Assembly: GCF_000308695.1 (NCBI RefSeq)
Contig: NZ_BAGG01000036.1
Location: forward strand, 39,922-103,921
Length of the DNA stretch: 64,000 nucleotides
Direction: 5' to 3'
Source: Nocardia takedensis NBRC 100417
Lineage (GTDB): Bacteria; Actinomycetota; Actinomycetes; Mycobacteriales; Mycobacteriaceae
A program made the translations under genes and the position numbers. Each line of letters opens with the position of its first letter. Within the stretch, counting starts at the first letter, position 1. The notes under the pieces are model-generated. The model had not been told where the DNA came from. It worked only from the letters and a program-made list of their open reading frames with translations, and searched no databases. Below are positions 16,439 through 26,134 of this stretch, in pieces.

Positions 16439-17722
16439 ATGGGAGTCGAGCACGTCATCGTCGAAGCCGACGGCGGTTCGCGCGGCAATCCGGGGCCCGC
16501 CGGGTACGGTGCGGTCGTCTTCGCCGACGACCACACCGCCGTGCTGGCCGAACGGCGCGAATTCCTCGGCGTCGCGACCAACAACGTCGCCGAATACCGC
16601 GGCCTGATCGCCGGTCTGGAGGCCGCCGCCGAACTCGGCGCGCGCACGGTGGCGGTCCGGATGGATTCCAAGCTGGTCGTCGAGCAGATGTCGGGCCGCT
16701 GGAAGGTCAAGCACGCGGCCATGATCCCGCTGGCCGAGCGCGCCCGCCGCCTGGTCGCCGACTTCGACCGGGTCACCTTCACCTGGATCCCGCGAGCGCA
16801 GAACTCGCACGCCGACCGCCTCGCCAACGAGGCCATGGACGACGCGCACGTGGTCGCCGAGGTGCGCGAGGCCGCGAAGCCCTCCCAGCGCGCCGACCCG
16901 GCCCGGGATGCCGCTGACCAGGCCCGCAGCGCCGGGCGTGGCGCGACGGCCACCGGAGCCGAGACGGCATCGATTCCCCGCGAACACGCCGCCGACTCGT
17001 CCACCGCGAGCAACGGATCGGCTGCCGGGAACCGGGCCGGTACCGGCGTGGTCGCCGCTCCGCCGTCGGGCGCGCCCGGGTGGACGGGTGCGCTGGGTCG
17101 TCCCACCAGGTTGCTGTTGCTGCGGCACGGGCAGACCGAGATGTCGGTGCACCGCCGGTATTCCGGGCGCGGGAATCCGCCGCTGACCGATCTCGGGTGC
17201 GAGCAGGCGGCCCGCGCGGCCGCGATGTTGGCGGGCAAGGGCGATATCGCGGCGGTGGTGAGTTCGCCGCTGGGGCGGACCAGGCAGACGGCGCAGGCCG
17301 TCGCGGACGCGCTCGGCGCCGAGGTGCGGGTGCTCGACGGTCTCATCGAGACCGATTTCGGCGAGTGGGAGGGGCTGACCTTCGCCGAGGCGTCGGCCCG
17401 CGACCCGGAACTGCACGCGCGCTGGCTCGCCGATTCGTCGGTGCCCGCGCCGGGCGGGGAGAGTTTCGACGCGGTGCGCGAACGGGTGGAGGCCGTGCGC
17501 CGCGACCTGATCGGCCTGTATCCGGCGGCGAATGTCGTGGTGGTCAGCCACGTGACCCCGATCAAGACGCTGTTGCAGTTGGCGCTGGGGGTGGGACCGT
17601 CACTGCTGTACCGGTTGCACCTGGATCTGGCCTCGCTCTCGATCGCGGAGTTCTACCCGGACGGCGGTTCCTCGGTGCGACTGGTCAACGAGACCTCCTT
17701 CTTGGACCGCGCGATAGTGTGA
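16439..17722 (+). CDS. Bifunctional RNase H/acid phosphatase
   Basis: The 427-aa fusion has an N-terminal RNase HI domain (residues 1-140) with acidic catalytic residues in VEADGGSRGNPGP, NVAEYRGL, RMDSKLV and NSHADRLANEA. An Ala/Ser/Pro-rich linker (about 145-220) follows, then a C-terminal histidine-phosphatase domain (about 222-427) with LLLRHGQTE and VVSHVTPIK. The M. tuberculosis homologue Rv2228c removes RNA from hybrids and has phosphatase activity related to alpha-ribazole phosphate, which fits the nearby cob genes. The ATG at 16439 is the only start close to the first catalytic Asp. Confidence 0.93.
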   Translation: MGVEHVIVEADGGSRGNPGPAGYGAVVFADDHTAVLAERREFLGVATNNVAEYRGLIAGLEAAAELGARTVAVRMDSKLVVEQMSGRWKVKHAAMIPLAERARRLVADFDRVTFTWIPRAQNSHADRLANEAMDDAHVVAEVREAAKPSQRADPARDAADQARSAGRGATATGAETASIPREHAADSSTASNGSAAGNRAGTGVVAAPPSGAPGWTGALGRPTRLLLLRHGQTEMSVHRRYSGRGNPPLTDLGCEQAARAAAMLAGKGDIAAVVSSPLGRTRQTAQAVADALGAEVRVLDGLIETDFGEWEGLTFAEASARDPELHARWLADSSVPAPGGESFDAVRERVEAVRRDLIGLYPAANVVVVSHVTPIKTLLQLALGVGPSLLYRLHLDLASLSIAEFYPDGGSSVRLVNETSFLDRAIV

Positions 17723-17837
17723 TTCCCGCACCGGGGTCCGGCGCGGCCTTGTAGATTGCGACGGCGGTCGGCGCGACGGTGTCGTGCGACCGGATCTCGG
17801 TGTCGGCCGGTGTCTTTCGAGAAGGAGCGTTTCTGCT

Positions 17838-18542
17838 GTGAGGTTCAGAGGGACGGCGGCCGCGGCGGCCGTCGTCGCGTGTGTCGGCGCGGCGGTGGCG
17901 GGTGGCGCGCAGGCTGCGCCTGCCAAGGTCGTGCTCGGCGGGAGTTCGGGCATCGTCTTCGACAACAATTCCGCGTGCTCGCTGACGGCGATCGGCTACG
18001 ACGGCGGTGGCCGCCTGGTCGGGCTGACGGCGGGGCATTGCGCGCCCACCGGGGCTCGTCTGGGGGCCGAGAACGCCCTGGGGGCGGGCGCGGTCGGCAC
18101 GGTCGCGTTCTCCGACAACGGGGAGACGTTGGATTTCGCTGTCCTGCAATTCGATCCGGAGAAGGTCGACCCGGTGCGCAGTGTCGGCGCCACGACCATC
18201 ACCGGCGTCGGCGCGCCGCCCGGACCGGGCACCACCGTGTGCTCCAACGGCCGCACCAGCGGACCGGGCTGCGGTGTGGTGTGGGGCAACCTGGACGATT
18301 CGGTGACGATCAACCAGGCGTGCTCCAAGCCGGGTGACTCGGGTGGTCCGGTGACGGTCGGCGACAAGTTGGTCGGCATGAACCAGGGCAGGCTGACCGG
18401 CCTGGCGGGTATCGGGTTCGATCTGCCGTGCGCGGATGCCGCGAATCCGATCCATTCGCCCGCGTTCTTCGCCCCGATCGATCTGATCCTGGCGGCCATC
18501 GACGCCAAGGGCGGTGTCGGGGCGGGGTTCCGCCCGTTCTGA
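17838..18542 (+). CDS. Secreted S1-family serine protease
   Basis: The 234-aa protein has a signal peptide (Arg near the start, hydrophobic core AAAAAVVACVGAAVAGG, cleavage after AQA). The mature chymotrypsin-like domain has all three catalytic segments: LTAGHCA (His), TLDFAVLQF (Asp) and KPGDSGGPV (Ser). The S1 pocket and two Cys pairs resemble actinobacterial extracellular proteases, but there is no long pro-region. The GTG at 17838 follows GGAG. A terminator follows directly. Confidence 0.88.
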   Translation: MRFRGTAAAAAVVACVGAAVAGGAQAAPAKVVLGGSSGIVFDNNSACSLTAIGYDGGGRLVGLTAGHCAPTGARLGAENALGAGAVGTVAFSDNGETLDFAVLQFDPEKVDPVRSVGATTITGVGAPPGPGTTVCSNGRTSGPGCGVVWGNLDDSVTINQACSKPGDSGGPVTVGDKLVGMNQGRLTGLAGIGFDLPCADAANPIHSPAFFAPIDLILAAIDAKGGVGAGFRPF

Positions 18543-18555
18543 TCGATGTGTCGAG

Positions 18556-18589
18556 AACCCCCGCGTGCCTGTCACGGTGCGCGGGGGTT
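18556..18589. terminator. Terminator after the S1 protease
   Basis: A 10-bp stem AACCCCCGCG/CGCGGGGGTT with a 14-base loop ends in TTTCG. It lies between convergent genes and can serve both. Confidence 0.7.
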
Positions 18590-18603
18590 TCGCGTCGGTG
18601 AGG

Positions 18604-19491
18604 TTACGGGCGCAGCACCGAGACCAGGAATTCGGTCTGGTCGTAGACGGCCTGCTCGAACACGTCGTCGAAGTACAGGTCGAAGTGGCCGACCGGATAG
18701 CGTTTGACCACCGCGTGTTTGGTGCGTTCGGCCGCGCGCAGCGTCGGCGCGGGCGGTGCGATGGTGTCGTTGTCCGCGACCGCGTAGAACACCGGCATCT
18801 TCAAGGTCTTGGCGCGACGTCCCGGTGCGTCGAAGAACGCCGGGAACGCGATGCGCGCGGCCACTTTCGGCTCCCAGCTCTCGCTCTCCTCGGCGAGCCT
18901 GCCGTACCCCGAGGGCACGTCGGGGGCGCTCATCAACGCGGCGGCCCGTTTGCGTCCGGCGAGCTTGATGCGCACCGGTTTCCGGCGCAGCGGCCCCACC
19001 AGCAGGTCGGTGGCCGCCAGGGTGACCACTTTGGTCAGGCTGATCGGCCCTTTGGCCATCCCCGAGGCCCAGCCGCTGGTGAAGGGCACCTGGGCCACCA
19101 CCGCGGCGATGTAGTCGTCCTCGGGCGCGACGGTGAGCACGTGGCCGCCGCTGAACGAGGTGCCCCACAACGCGATCCGGGTCTTGTCGATTCCGCGCAG
19201 GGTGCGCGCGAAGGCGATGGCGTTGCGCCAGTCCTCGCGCTGCCGGGCTATGTGCAGCAGTTGCCGCGGATTGCCCTGGCTGGCGCCGAAGTGGCGGTAG
19301 TCGAATATCAGCACAGCCATTCCCGCCGCCGCGAATCGCCGTGCGTACCTGTCCAATCCCATCTCCCGCGTTCCCCCCAGACCATGACCCATCACCACCA
19401 GGGGACGGGGCTTGGGGACGCCGTCGGGAGGATACAACCACGCCGCGCACTGCTCCCCGCCCGACGTGAAACCGACCTCGACACGCTCCAT
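18604..19491 (-). CDS. Alpha/beta hydrolase (dienelactone hydrolase/acetyl xylan esterase-like)
   Basis: The 295-aa protein has the oxyanion segment VVMGHGLGGTREM (about residue 33), the nucleophile elbow WGTSFSGGH (about 108-116), and late acid/base residues in AVADNDTIAPP and VGHFDLYF (about 270). The N-terminal RVEVGFTSGGEQCAAWLYPP pattern is shared with peptidase- or esterase-like hydrolases that act on small esters. No signal peptide is visible. The substrate is unknown. It is divergent from rnpB. Confidence 0.82.
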   Translation of the reverse strand: MERVEVGFTSGGEQCAAWLYPPDGVPKPRPLVVMGHGLGGTREMGLDRYARRFAAAGMAVLIFDYRHFGASQGNPRQLLHIARQREDWRNAIAFARTLRGIDKTRIALWGTSFSGGHVLTVAPEDDYIAAVVAQVPFTSGWASGMAKGPISLTKVVTLAATDLLVGPLRRKPVRIKLAGRKRAAALMSAPDVPSGYGRLAEESESWEPKVAARIAFPAFFDAPGRRAKTLKMPVFYAVADNDTIAPPAPTLRAAERTKHAVVKRYPVGHFDLYFDDVFEQAVYDQTEFLVSVLRP

Positions 19492-19562
19492 GGGAATTCA
19501 CCGTACTGGGTTCGCCACCCGCGTGCCGATCCGTGGTGGGGTGATCACGTACGCTGGTTGCG

Positions 19563-19989
<427 letters not shown>

Positions 19990-20050
19990 CCCTGTCCCGA
20001 GCCGTCGGGGTCGCTCGCCACGCGGCGAGCGACCGGTCGGTCGGCGGCGA

Positions 20051-20437
20051 TCAGCCGCACATCAGCCGCGCCATCTGGTAGATGGCCTGGGCCTCCTCCT
20101 TCGACGCCTGCTTGTCGCCGTTCTTCGTGGCGCTGATGACGGTCGCGACAGCGGCGTCCTCGGACTTGCCCGCCTTGATGTCGGTGCAGGTCTTGCTCAG
20201 GATCTCGCTGATCTGGACGTCGGTCCGGCCCTGGGCCAGCGCGGGGAAGGCGCTCTTGTAGCTGACGACGAAGGTGCCCGCCTTGGTGCTGTCCACGACC
20301 TGGGCCAGCGAGGAGGCGGCCGCGGTCGCGGAGGAGGACGCGGCGGTGGAGGAATCGGTGGAGTCGTCACCGCATCCGGTGAGGAGCAGGGCGAACGCGG
20401 TGGCGGTTGCCGCCAGGGCGGCGGTAGTTCTGATCAC
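20051..20437 (-). CDS. Lipoprotein, DUF732-like
   Basis: The 128-aa protein has an N-terminal signal with the lipobox LLTGC (Cys at about residue 22), a Ser/Thr/Ala-rich linker, and a small helical domain with two cysteines (SKTCTDI and ARLMCG) that could form a disulfide. This matches the short secreted DUF732 proteins common in mycobacteria and nocardiae, whose function is unknown. It is convergent with rnpB. Confidence 0.78.
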   Translation of the reverse strand: MIRTTAALAATATAFALLLTGCGDDSTDSSTAASSSATAAASSLAQVVDSTKAGTFVVSYKSAFPALAQGRTDVQISEILSKTCTDIKAGKSEDAAVATVISATKNGDKQASKEEAQAIYQMARLMCG

Positions 20438-20467
20438 GGAGCGGGATGCTAGCGGTACCTGACGAAA

Positions 20468-20498
20468 GTCGCCTCCCGTCAGGTTAACGGGAGGCGAC
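20468..20498 (-). terminator. Terminator downstream of the 30-aa peptide gene
   Basis: A perfect 11-bp stem GTCGCCTCCCG/CGGGAGGCGAC with a 9-base loop is followed on the minus strand by TTTCGTC. It lies 26 bases after the stop of the small gene at 20524, and before the lipoprotein start. Confidence 0.72.
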
Positions 20499-20523
20499 CG
20501 GCGTGTGGACCGAAACTGTGAGG

Positions 20524-20616
20524 TCAGGCCGGGTCGATCAGGAATACCTGCGCCCAGTAAGCGGCCTGCTCCGGGCCGACCAGAGGAATCAGGTAGTCGT
20601 AGATGATCGAGGACAT
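20524..20616 (-). CDS. Candidate 30-aa peptide
   Basis: An ATG at 20616 preceded by GGGAG opens a 30-codon frame whose product is hydrophobic and aromatic (MSSIIYDYLIPLVGPEQAAY at its start, acidic end LIDPA). A strong terminator follows 26 bases after the stop, so the unit looks like a complete small transcript. The frame continues upstream to 20904, but that part is typical non-coding arginine/proline-rich sequence. A membrane-associated or leader-type peptide is possible; no family is recognised. Confidence 0.45.
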   Translation of the reverse strand: MSSIIYDYLIPLVGPEQAAYWAQVFLIDPA

Positions 20617-20866
20617 CAGTGCGGTACTCCCAATTGTCGACGTACGCGGGTTGTGTTCGGAATCGCGGGAAGACGGATCTCCCGGCCCGCCGGGGAACCG
20701 TAGCAGCCGGGCGCGGCGCGCCGAAGTCCGGCGGGTCGGAGGCCGAATCGGATCCGCACTGGCCCCGATCGTGATCGACGTCATAGAGTGTTCGCCGTTG
20801 GCTAAGGCCCGTCGCCGGGCAGCGCGGGCCTTTCGTACTTCGATCGCGGAAGCAGGTCTCAACTCT

Positions 20867-21199
20867 ATGCGGGTAGTTCGTTCATTGGTCGCCGGCGCTC
20901 TCATCGCCGGGGCCGCATCGGTTTTCGCCGCCTTCGGCGCCGGGTCCGCCGGCGCGGTCGCGGTGACTCCGCTGCCGGGTGGTGTTCAGGTCGACCTGAG
21001 CCCCTCCGACACCCGGTTCGTCGATCAGACCAACCTCGGTCTGGTCATCGCCGGTCTGCCGCATCCCTCGGCGGCCTCCTTCGGCCAGGCCCTGGATTCG
21101 GCGGCGGCTCTGTCCTCGACGTATCCGGCGGGGCGGGTCACCTTCACCGTCTTCGGTCCGTTCAACGAGCTGAACGGCACGATGCTGGCGCTGCAGTAG
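20867..21199 (+). CDS. Small secreted protein of unknown function
   Basis: The 110-aa product has a signal peptide (MRVVRSLVAGALIAGAASVF, likely cleavage near GSAGAVA) and a mature part of about 80 residues rich in Ser, Pro and Val, with no cysteine. No family is recognised. The ATG at 20867 follows AAGCAGGT; the upstream frame lacks coding character. The stop lies 4 bases before the RNB nuclease start, so the two may be co-transcribed. Confidence 0.72.
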   Translation: MRVVRSLVAGALIAGAASVFAAFGAGSAGAVAVTPLPGGVQVDLSPSDTRFVDQTNLGLVIAGLPHPSAASFGQALDSAAALSSTYPAGRVTFTVFGPFNELNGTMLALQ

Positions 21200-21203
21200 T
21201 TCG

Positions 21204-22631
21204 TTGGAACTGCACCAGCGGATCGTCTCGGCGCCGGTCGACTTCGGCGCCGTCCGATCCGAATTCGGCCTGGCCTCGGCGTATCCCGCCGAGGCAGGCG
21301 CGGAAGCCCGCGACGCGTCCGACGCGTTCGCGGGCGTTCGGATCGATCGCACCGACCTCGAGTTGGTGACGATCGACCCGCCGGGCGCGCTGGACCTGGA
21401 TCAGGCCGTCCATCTCCTCCGCACCGACACCGGCTTCACCGTCCACTACGCGATCGCCGATGTCGCCGCCGTGATCGCCCCGCACGGCGCGCTCGCCCGG
21501 GAATCGGGCGCCAGGGGCCAGACCTTCTACCTGCCGGACGGCACCGTCCCGCTGCATCCGCCCGTCCTCGCCGAGGACACCGCGAGCCTGCTGCCCGATC
21601 GGACCCGTCCCGCCGTGCTGTGGACCATCGACTGCGACCACGAAGCCGAACCCGTGCGGGTCGACGTGCGTCGCGCGCTGGTGCGGTCCCGCGCCCGCCT
21701 GGACTACGCGGGCGTGCAGGCCGCCGCCGACGCGGGAACCCTGCCCGCGCCCCTCGCCGCCCTGCCGGAATTCGGCCGGTTGCGCAGCGAATCCGGGTTG
21801 GCGCGCGGCGCGATCGGCCTGCGACTCCCGTCGCAGCGCGTGGTCCGCGACGCCGCGGCCGACGGCCACTGGCGCCTGGAACTGGAACCGCGCACCGCCG
21901 TCGACGACTGGAACGAGCAGGTCTCGCTGCTGACCGGGATGTGCGCGGCGCGGCTCATGCTCGCCCCGGTCGCGGACCGCCTCGGCATCCTGCGCACCAT
22001 GCCGTCGCCGCCGGAATCGGCCGTGGACTCCCTGCGGCGCACCGCCGCCGCGCTGGGCGTGCCGTGGCCCGCCGAGACGTCGGTGGGCCGGATGCTGGCC
22101 GGACTCGACCCCAACGCCCCGGCGGGCTTGGTGCTCATGTCGGAGGCCACCACGCTGCTGCGCGGCGCGCGCTACACCGTGTTCGGCGAGCGGGACCCGC
22201 AGGTGCGCGCGCACAGCGCGATCGGCGCGCCCTACGCGCACGTGACAGCGCCGCTGCGCCGCCTCGCCGACCGGTTCGCCACCGAGATCTGCCTGGCCAG
22301 CAGCGCGGGCACACCGGTCCCCGACTGGGTGCGCGACGGACTCGACGCCGTCGCCGACACGATGAAACGCACCGACGCCGTCGCGGGCAAGGTGGACCGC
22401 GCCTGCCTCGACCTCACCGAGTCGACCCTGCTGGCCGCCCGCGTCGGCGAGGAGTTCGAGGCCGTGGTGCTGCGCGAAGCCGACGGCCGCCGGGCCGCGG
22501 AGATCTTCGTCGCGCACCCGCCGATCCTCGGCCCGTGCGCGGGCGCACCGCCCGAAGGCGCGCGCGTGCGGGTCCGATTGGCCGCGGCCGATCCGGTCAC
22601 CCGCAAGATCGGCTTCGCCTTCGGGGAGTGA
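21204..22631 (+). CDS. RNB-domain exoribonuclease (RNase II/R-like)
   Basis: The 475-aa protein is mostly one RNB catalytic domain. The acidic active-site cluster appears as DPPGALDLDQAVHL (about residues 57-70), followed by VHYAIADVAAVI (about 79-90), and the late GAPYAHVTAPLRRLADR (about 342-358) is the conserved RNB C-terminal motif. The canonical N-terminal cold-shock domains are absent, which is typical for the short actinobacterial form. It should degrade single-stranded RNA 3' to 5'. The start at TTG 21204 lies 4 bases after the preceding stop. Confidence 0.88.
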   Translation: MELHQRIVSAPVDFGAVRSEFGLASAYPAEAGAEARDASDAFAGVRIDRTDLELVTIDPPGALDLDQAVHLLRTDTGFTVHYAIADVAAVIAPHGALARESGARGQTFYLPDGTVPLHPPVLAEDTASLLPDRTRPAVLWTIDCDHEAEPVRVDVRRALVRSRARLDYAGVQAAADAGTLPAPLAALPEFGRLRSESGLARGAIGLRLPSQRVVRDAAADGHWRLELEPRTAVDDWNEQVSLLTGMCAARLMLAPVADRLGILRTMPSPPESAVDSLRRTAAALGVPWPAETSVGRMLAGLDPNAPAGLVLMSEATTLLRGARYTVFGERDPQVRAHSAIGAPYAHVTAPLRRLADRFATEICLASSAGTPVPDWVRDGLDAVADTMKRTDAVAGKVDRACLDLTESTLLAARVGEEFEAVVLREADGRRAAEIFVAHPPILGPCAGAPPEGARVRVRLAAADPVTRKIGFAFGE

Positions 22632-22646
22632 GGCGTCGGCCGTGCG

Positions 22647-23546
22647 TCAGCGCAGAGCGTCGGTGACGGCTGCGGCGGCCGCGGGGTAGCGCTCGAGTTC
22701 CTTGTCGGCCGCGGCTTGTTCGGCCCGGGCCAGCCGTTCGTAGATCCCGACCGACTCGCCCGCCTCCCCGGCCTCGCCCGCGCGGAGCAGGATCGCCTTG
22801 CGCGACTCGACCGCGTCGCGGTGATCGCCCAGCACGGTCTGGAGGCGTTTGGCGCGTTTGCCCAGACCGGTCGCGTCCTCGCCGAGCACGGGTTCGGCGG
22901 CCTCGCACGAATAGCGCAGACGCTTGGCGCTCTTGCGGATGTCGTGCAGCAGTTCCACGCGGTCCGCGGGTGCGGCGCTGGGTTCGGCGCGCACCAGGGC
23001 CTCCACCCGCTGCCGGTCACGGTCCAGCACGACGCCGAAGAAGTCGGCGGCGGGTGCGGCGGCGCGGGCGGTGCGCAGTGGTGGCTCGCCGCGCCAGCCG
23101 ACCAGCCGATCCCGCAGCGCGCGGTAGCGCTCCCCGTCCAGGGCGGCGAGGATCTCGGCGTGCGCGCGCTCGTAGCGGTCGCGCTCGGCGGTCACCAATC
23201 GGTGCGTCGCCGAGGCGATCTCGGCGGGCGGGGTGTCCTGCGCAGTCCGCTCGGCGAGCAGGGTGCGGAAGCGGTCGGCCCGCACCTCCGCGTCCCGCGC
23301 GACCCCGAGCAGGTCGGCCAGCCACTTCAATTCCTCGGTCGTCTCGGCGACCGCGTCCTTGCGCAGCAGCGTCCGGTAGGAGCGCAGCACGCTGCGCAGT
23401 CGCCGGGTGGCGACCCGCAACTGGTGCACCGAATCCTCGGCGTCGGCCCGCACGTCGGGTTCGGCGGCGACCAGTCGGTCGACGTCCTCGCTCAGGGCAG
23501 CGCCCAACGCCTGTCCCGCGCTCTGTCCTGGGTTCACCGGGCTCAC
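22647..23546 (-). CDS. CHAD-domain protein
   Basis: The 299-aa helical protein contains CHAD signatures: SVHQLRVATRRLRSVLRSYR (about residues 41-60) and VELLHDIRKSAKRLRYSCEA (about 197-216), with regularly placed His and Arg. CHAD domains bind polyphosphate. In M. tuberculosis the related Rv2226 also lies beside panB. There is no CYTH triphosphatase domain here. The GTG start overlaps the stop of the upstream pip gene by 4 bases. Confidence 0.88.
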   Translation of the reverse strand: MSPVNPGQSAGQALGAALSEDVDRLVAAEPDVRADAEDSVHQLRVATRRLRSVLRSYRTLLRKDAVAETTEELKWLADLLGVARDAEVRADRFRTLLAERTAQDTPPAEIASATHRLVTAERDRYERAHAEILAALDGERYRALRDRLVGWRGEPPLRTARAAAPAADFFGVVLDRDRQRVEALVRAEPSAAPADRVELLHDIRKSAKRLRYSCEAAEPVLGEDATGLGKRAKRLQTVLGDHRDAVESRKAILLRAGEAGEAGESVGIYERLARAEQAAADKELERYPAAAAAVTDALR

Positions 23547-24505
23547 CTCTCCTTCGCGAAACGGTCGGTGGCCTCGACCAAGTGGTGCGTGATGCCGGGT
23601 TCGGTGGCGGCGTGCCCCGCGTCGTCGACGATGTGCAAGGTCGACCCGGGCCAGGCGCGATGCAGATCCCAGGCGCTGACCGCCGGGCAGACGATGTCGT
23701 GGCGGCCCTGCACGATCACCACCGGGATGTGGGCGACGGCGTCGATGTCACGCAGCAGTTGCCCCTCGTCGAGGAAGCCGCCGTGGCGGAAGTAGTGGTT
23801 CTCGATGCGGGCGAAGGCCAGCGCGAAGCGCGGGTCGCCCGTCTCGGCGACCCGGTCCGGTTGCGGCAGCAGCGAACTCGTCGCCCCTTCCCAGGTGGAC
23901 CAGGCCACCGCCGCGGCGGTGGCCACCTCGGGATCGGGGGAGTGCAGCAGTCGGTGGTAGACCTCGACCAGGTCGCGGTCGCGCTCCGCCGGCGGCACGG
24001 GGGCGAGGAACTTCTCCCACTCGTCGGGGTAGACGTTGCCCCCCGCGCCGTTGTAGTACCAGTCGATCTCGGTGCGCCGCAGCAGGAAGACGCCGCGCAG
24101 CACCATCTCGGTGACCCGCTCGGGATGCTTCTGGGCGTAGGCCAGCGCCAGCGTGGAACCCCAGGACCCGCCGAACACCTGCCAGCGCTCGACGCCCAGA
24201 TGCGCGCGCAGCGCCTCGATGTCGGCGACCAGGTGCCAGGTGGTGTTGGCGGCCAGCGACGCGCCGTCGGCCAGGTGCGGGGTGGAGCGCCCGCATCCGC
24301 GCTGGTCGAACAGCACGATCCGGTAGCGCTCGGGGTCGAAGAAGCGGCGCTGCCCTTCGGAGGTGCCGCCGCCCGGACCGCCGTGCAGGAAGACCACCGG
24401 CTTGCCGTCGGGGTTGCCGCTGACCTCCCAGTACAGCGTCTGGCCGTCGCCGACGTCGAGCAGTCCGGTCTCGTGGGGTTCGATCGGCGGATACGGGACG
24501 CGCAT
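23543..24505 (-). CDS. pip: Prolyl aminopeptidase
   Basis: The 320-aa S33 alpha/beta hydrolase removes N-terminal proline from peptides. It has the oxyanion HGGPGGGTS (about residue 37), FDQRGCGRSTPH, the nucleophile elbow FGGSWGSTLALAY (about 110), and the final GRHDIVCP/DDAGHAA Asp-His pair. The length matches monomeric bacterial Pip. The ATG at 24505 overlaps the stop of the upstream lipoprotein by one base, and its own stop overlaps the CHAD start: a three-gene coupled operon. Confidence 0.93.
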   Translation of the reverse strand: MRVPYPPIEPHETGLLDVGDGQTLYWEVSGNPDGKPVVFLHGGPGGGTSEGQRRFFDPERYRIVLFDQRGCGRSTPHLADGASLAANTTWHLVADIEALRAHLGVERWQVFGGSWGSTLALAYAQKHPERVTEMVLRGVFLLRRTEIDWYYNGAGGNVYPDEWEKFLAPVPPAERDRDLVEVYHRLLHSPDPEVATAAAVAWSTWEGATSSLLPQPDRVAETGDPRFALAFARIENHYFRHGGFLDEGQLLRDIDAVAHIPVVIVQGRHDIVCPAVSAWDLHRAWPGSTLHIVDDAGHAATEPGITHHLVEATDRFAKER

Positions 24506-24960
24506 CACAGACCCACGATGACCGAGGCCAGATCCGGCGTGCCCAGTGCTTCCACCGCCTGCTGCCGCACGTCGGGGCACGCCTTGGTGGTGACGGTGTC
24601 GACGACGGTCTTGTTGCCCAGCACGTCGATTCCGTTCTGCAACCCCCACGGGTGCACGATCAGGTTCATCCCGATCCGGCCCAGACTCGGCCCCTGCACC
24701 CGGAAGTTGGACAGCTCGGGGCGGATCTGATCGCACAGCGAGGTGGCCGCGGCATCGGTGACCTGCGGTTCGGGTTTGCCGGTGCCGGTGGACTTGCCCG
24801 TGCTCGCGGGCGCGCTCGACGGCGCCGCGCTGGAGGTGGCCGACCCCGCGCTACCGGTGGGGTTCGGGTCGGCGGTGGTCCCGCAGGCGGTGAGCGCGGC
24901 GGCGGCGAGAACTCCGGCCGCCAGCGGCACACCGCGGGAGAGCCATCGGCTGTGGGGCAT
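24505..24960 (-). CDS. Putative lipoprotein of unknown function
   Basis: The 151-aa protein has a signal peptide with the lipobox ALTAC (Cys at about residue 26), a Ser/Thr/Pro-rich linker to about residue 65, and a domain of about 85 residues with two cysteines (TSLCDQIRPEL, TTKACPDVRQQ). The small domain resembles short actinobacterial secreted proteins but no family is certain. It is the first gene of the operon with pip and the CHAD gene. Confidence 0.75.
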   Translation of the reverse strand: MPHSRWLSRGVPLAAGVLAAAALTACGTTADPNPTGSAGSATSSAAPSSAPASTGKSTGTGKPEPQVTDAAATSLCDQIRPELSNFRVQGPSLGRIGMNLIVHPWGLQNGIDVLGNKTVVDTVTTKACPDVRQQAVEALGTPDLASVIVGL

Positions 24961-25089
24961 CGGTACCTCGTGGATCGTGTCGATGATGTCGCTACGAGTC
25001 TGCCACCCTCGCTCGGGGACGGCGGCGGTCGCGGCGCGGAGGTACCGGAGGGGGTTCGGCCGGATCGGCTCCGCCCGAACCCCTTCGGG

Positions 25090-25947
25090 TCAGAAGCTGT
25101 GCTCGGGTCCGGGGTAGGTACCGCGGCGCACTTCGTCGGCGTAGGCGCTCGCGGCCTCGCGCAGCGTGCCGCCGACGTCGGCGAAGCGTTTGACGAACTT
25201 CGCCGTCCGTCCGCTGGTGAACCCGGCCATGTCCTGCCACACCAGGACCTGCGCGTCGCAGTCCGCGCCCGCGCCGATGCCGATGGTGGGGATGGTCAGC
25301 TTGCGGGTGACCTGACCGGCCAGTTCGGCGGGCACCATCTCCATGACGACCGAGAACGCGCCCGCCTCCTGGACGGCGACCGCGTCGGCGATGAGCTGTT
25401 CGGCTCCGTCGCCGCGGCCCTGCACCCGGAAGCCGCCGAGGGTGTTGACGCTCTGCGGGGTGAAGCCGATGTGGGCCATCACCGGGATGCCCGCGGCGGT
25501 GATCAGCGCGATCTGCTCGGCGACCCGTTCGCCGCCTTCGAGTTTGACCGCGTGCGCCTGGCCTTCCTTCATGAAGCGGATGGCGGTGGCCAGGGCCTGC
25601 TGCGGCGAGGATTCGTAGGTGCCGAACGGCAGATCGGCCACCACCAGGGCGTTCGGCGCGCCGCGCGCCACGCCGCGCACCAGCGGGATCAGTTCGTCCA
25701 CGGTGACGGGCACGGTGGTGTCGTAGCCGTAGACGACGTTGGCGGCCGAGTCGCCGACCAGCAGTACCGGGATGCCGGCTTCCTCGAACAGGCGCGCGGT
25801 GGAGTAGTCGTAGGCGGTGAGCATCGCCCAGCGCTCGCCGTCGGCCTTCATCTGCTGGAGGTGGGGCACGCGGGTCTTGCGCGCCTTCTTCGGTCCGTCA
25901 GCGGGGGCGGCGCCGTAGGCAGGGGTTTCCGATTCGGATGCGGACAT
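25090..25947 (-). CDS. panB: 3-methyl-2-oxobutanoate hydroxymethyltransferase
   Basis: The 285-aa TIM-barrel enzyme makes ketopantoate from alpha-ketoisovalerate and methylene-tetrahydrofolate, the first step to pantothenate and CoA. Diagnostic segments are [38 protein letters not shown] (Mg-binding Asp), [21 protein letters not shown] (catalytic Glu region) and [12 protein letters not shown]. Two ATGs (25950 and 25947) follow AAAGGG; the second has the better spacing. It is divergent from the Hip1-like protease, the Rv2225-Rv2224c arrangement. Confidence 0.95.
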   Translation of the reverse strand: MSASESETPAYGAAPADGPKKARKTRVPHLQQMKADGERWAMLTAYDYSTARLFEEAGIPVLLVGDSAANVVYGYDTTVPVTVDELIPLVRGVARGAPNALVVADLPFGTYESSPQQALATAIRFMKEGQAHAVKLEGGERVAEQIALITAAGIPVMAHIGFTPQSVNTLGGFRVQGRGDGAEQLIADAVAVQEAGAFSVVMEMVPAELAGQVTRKLTIPTIGIGAGADCDAQVLVWQDMAGFTSGRTAKFVKRFADVGGTLREAASAYADEVRRGTYPGPEHSF

Positions 25948-26134
25948 CATCGTCCCTTTCGCTGCGTGTCTCCTCGAGGCCCGTTCGGGTCCCCGGGTGT
26001 CTGACCTCTCCAGTGTGCCACCCGCCCGGAACGGGCAATAGGGCCGGTGGACGGTGCGATCGGTCACAGCGACCGGCCGCGATACGCGCAGGTGGTGGTG
26101 GTCGCGCGGGCGGGGGGCCGGCAGGATCGTGAGC

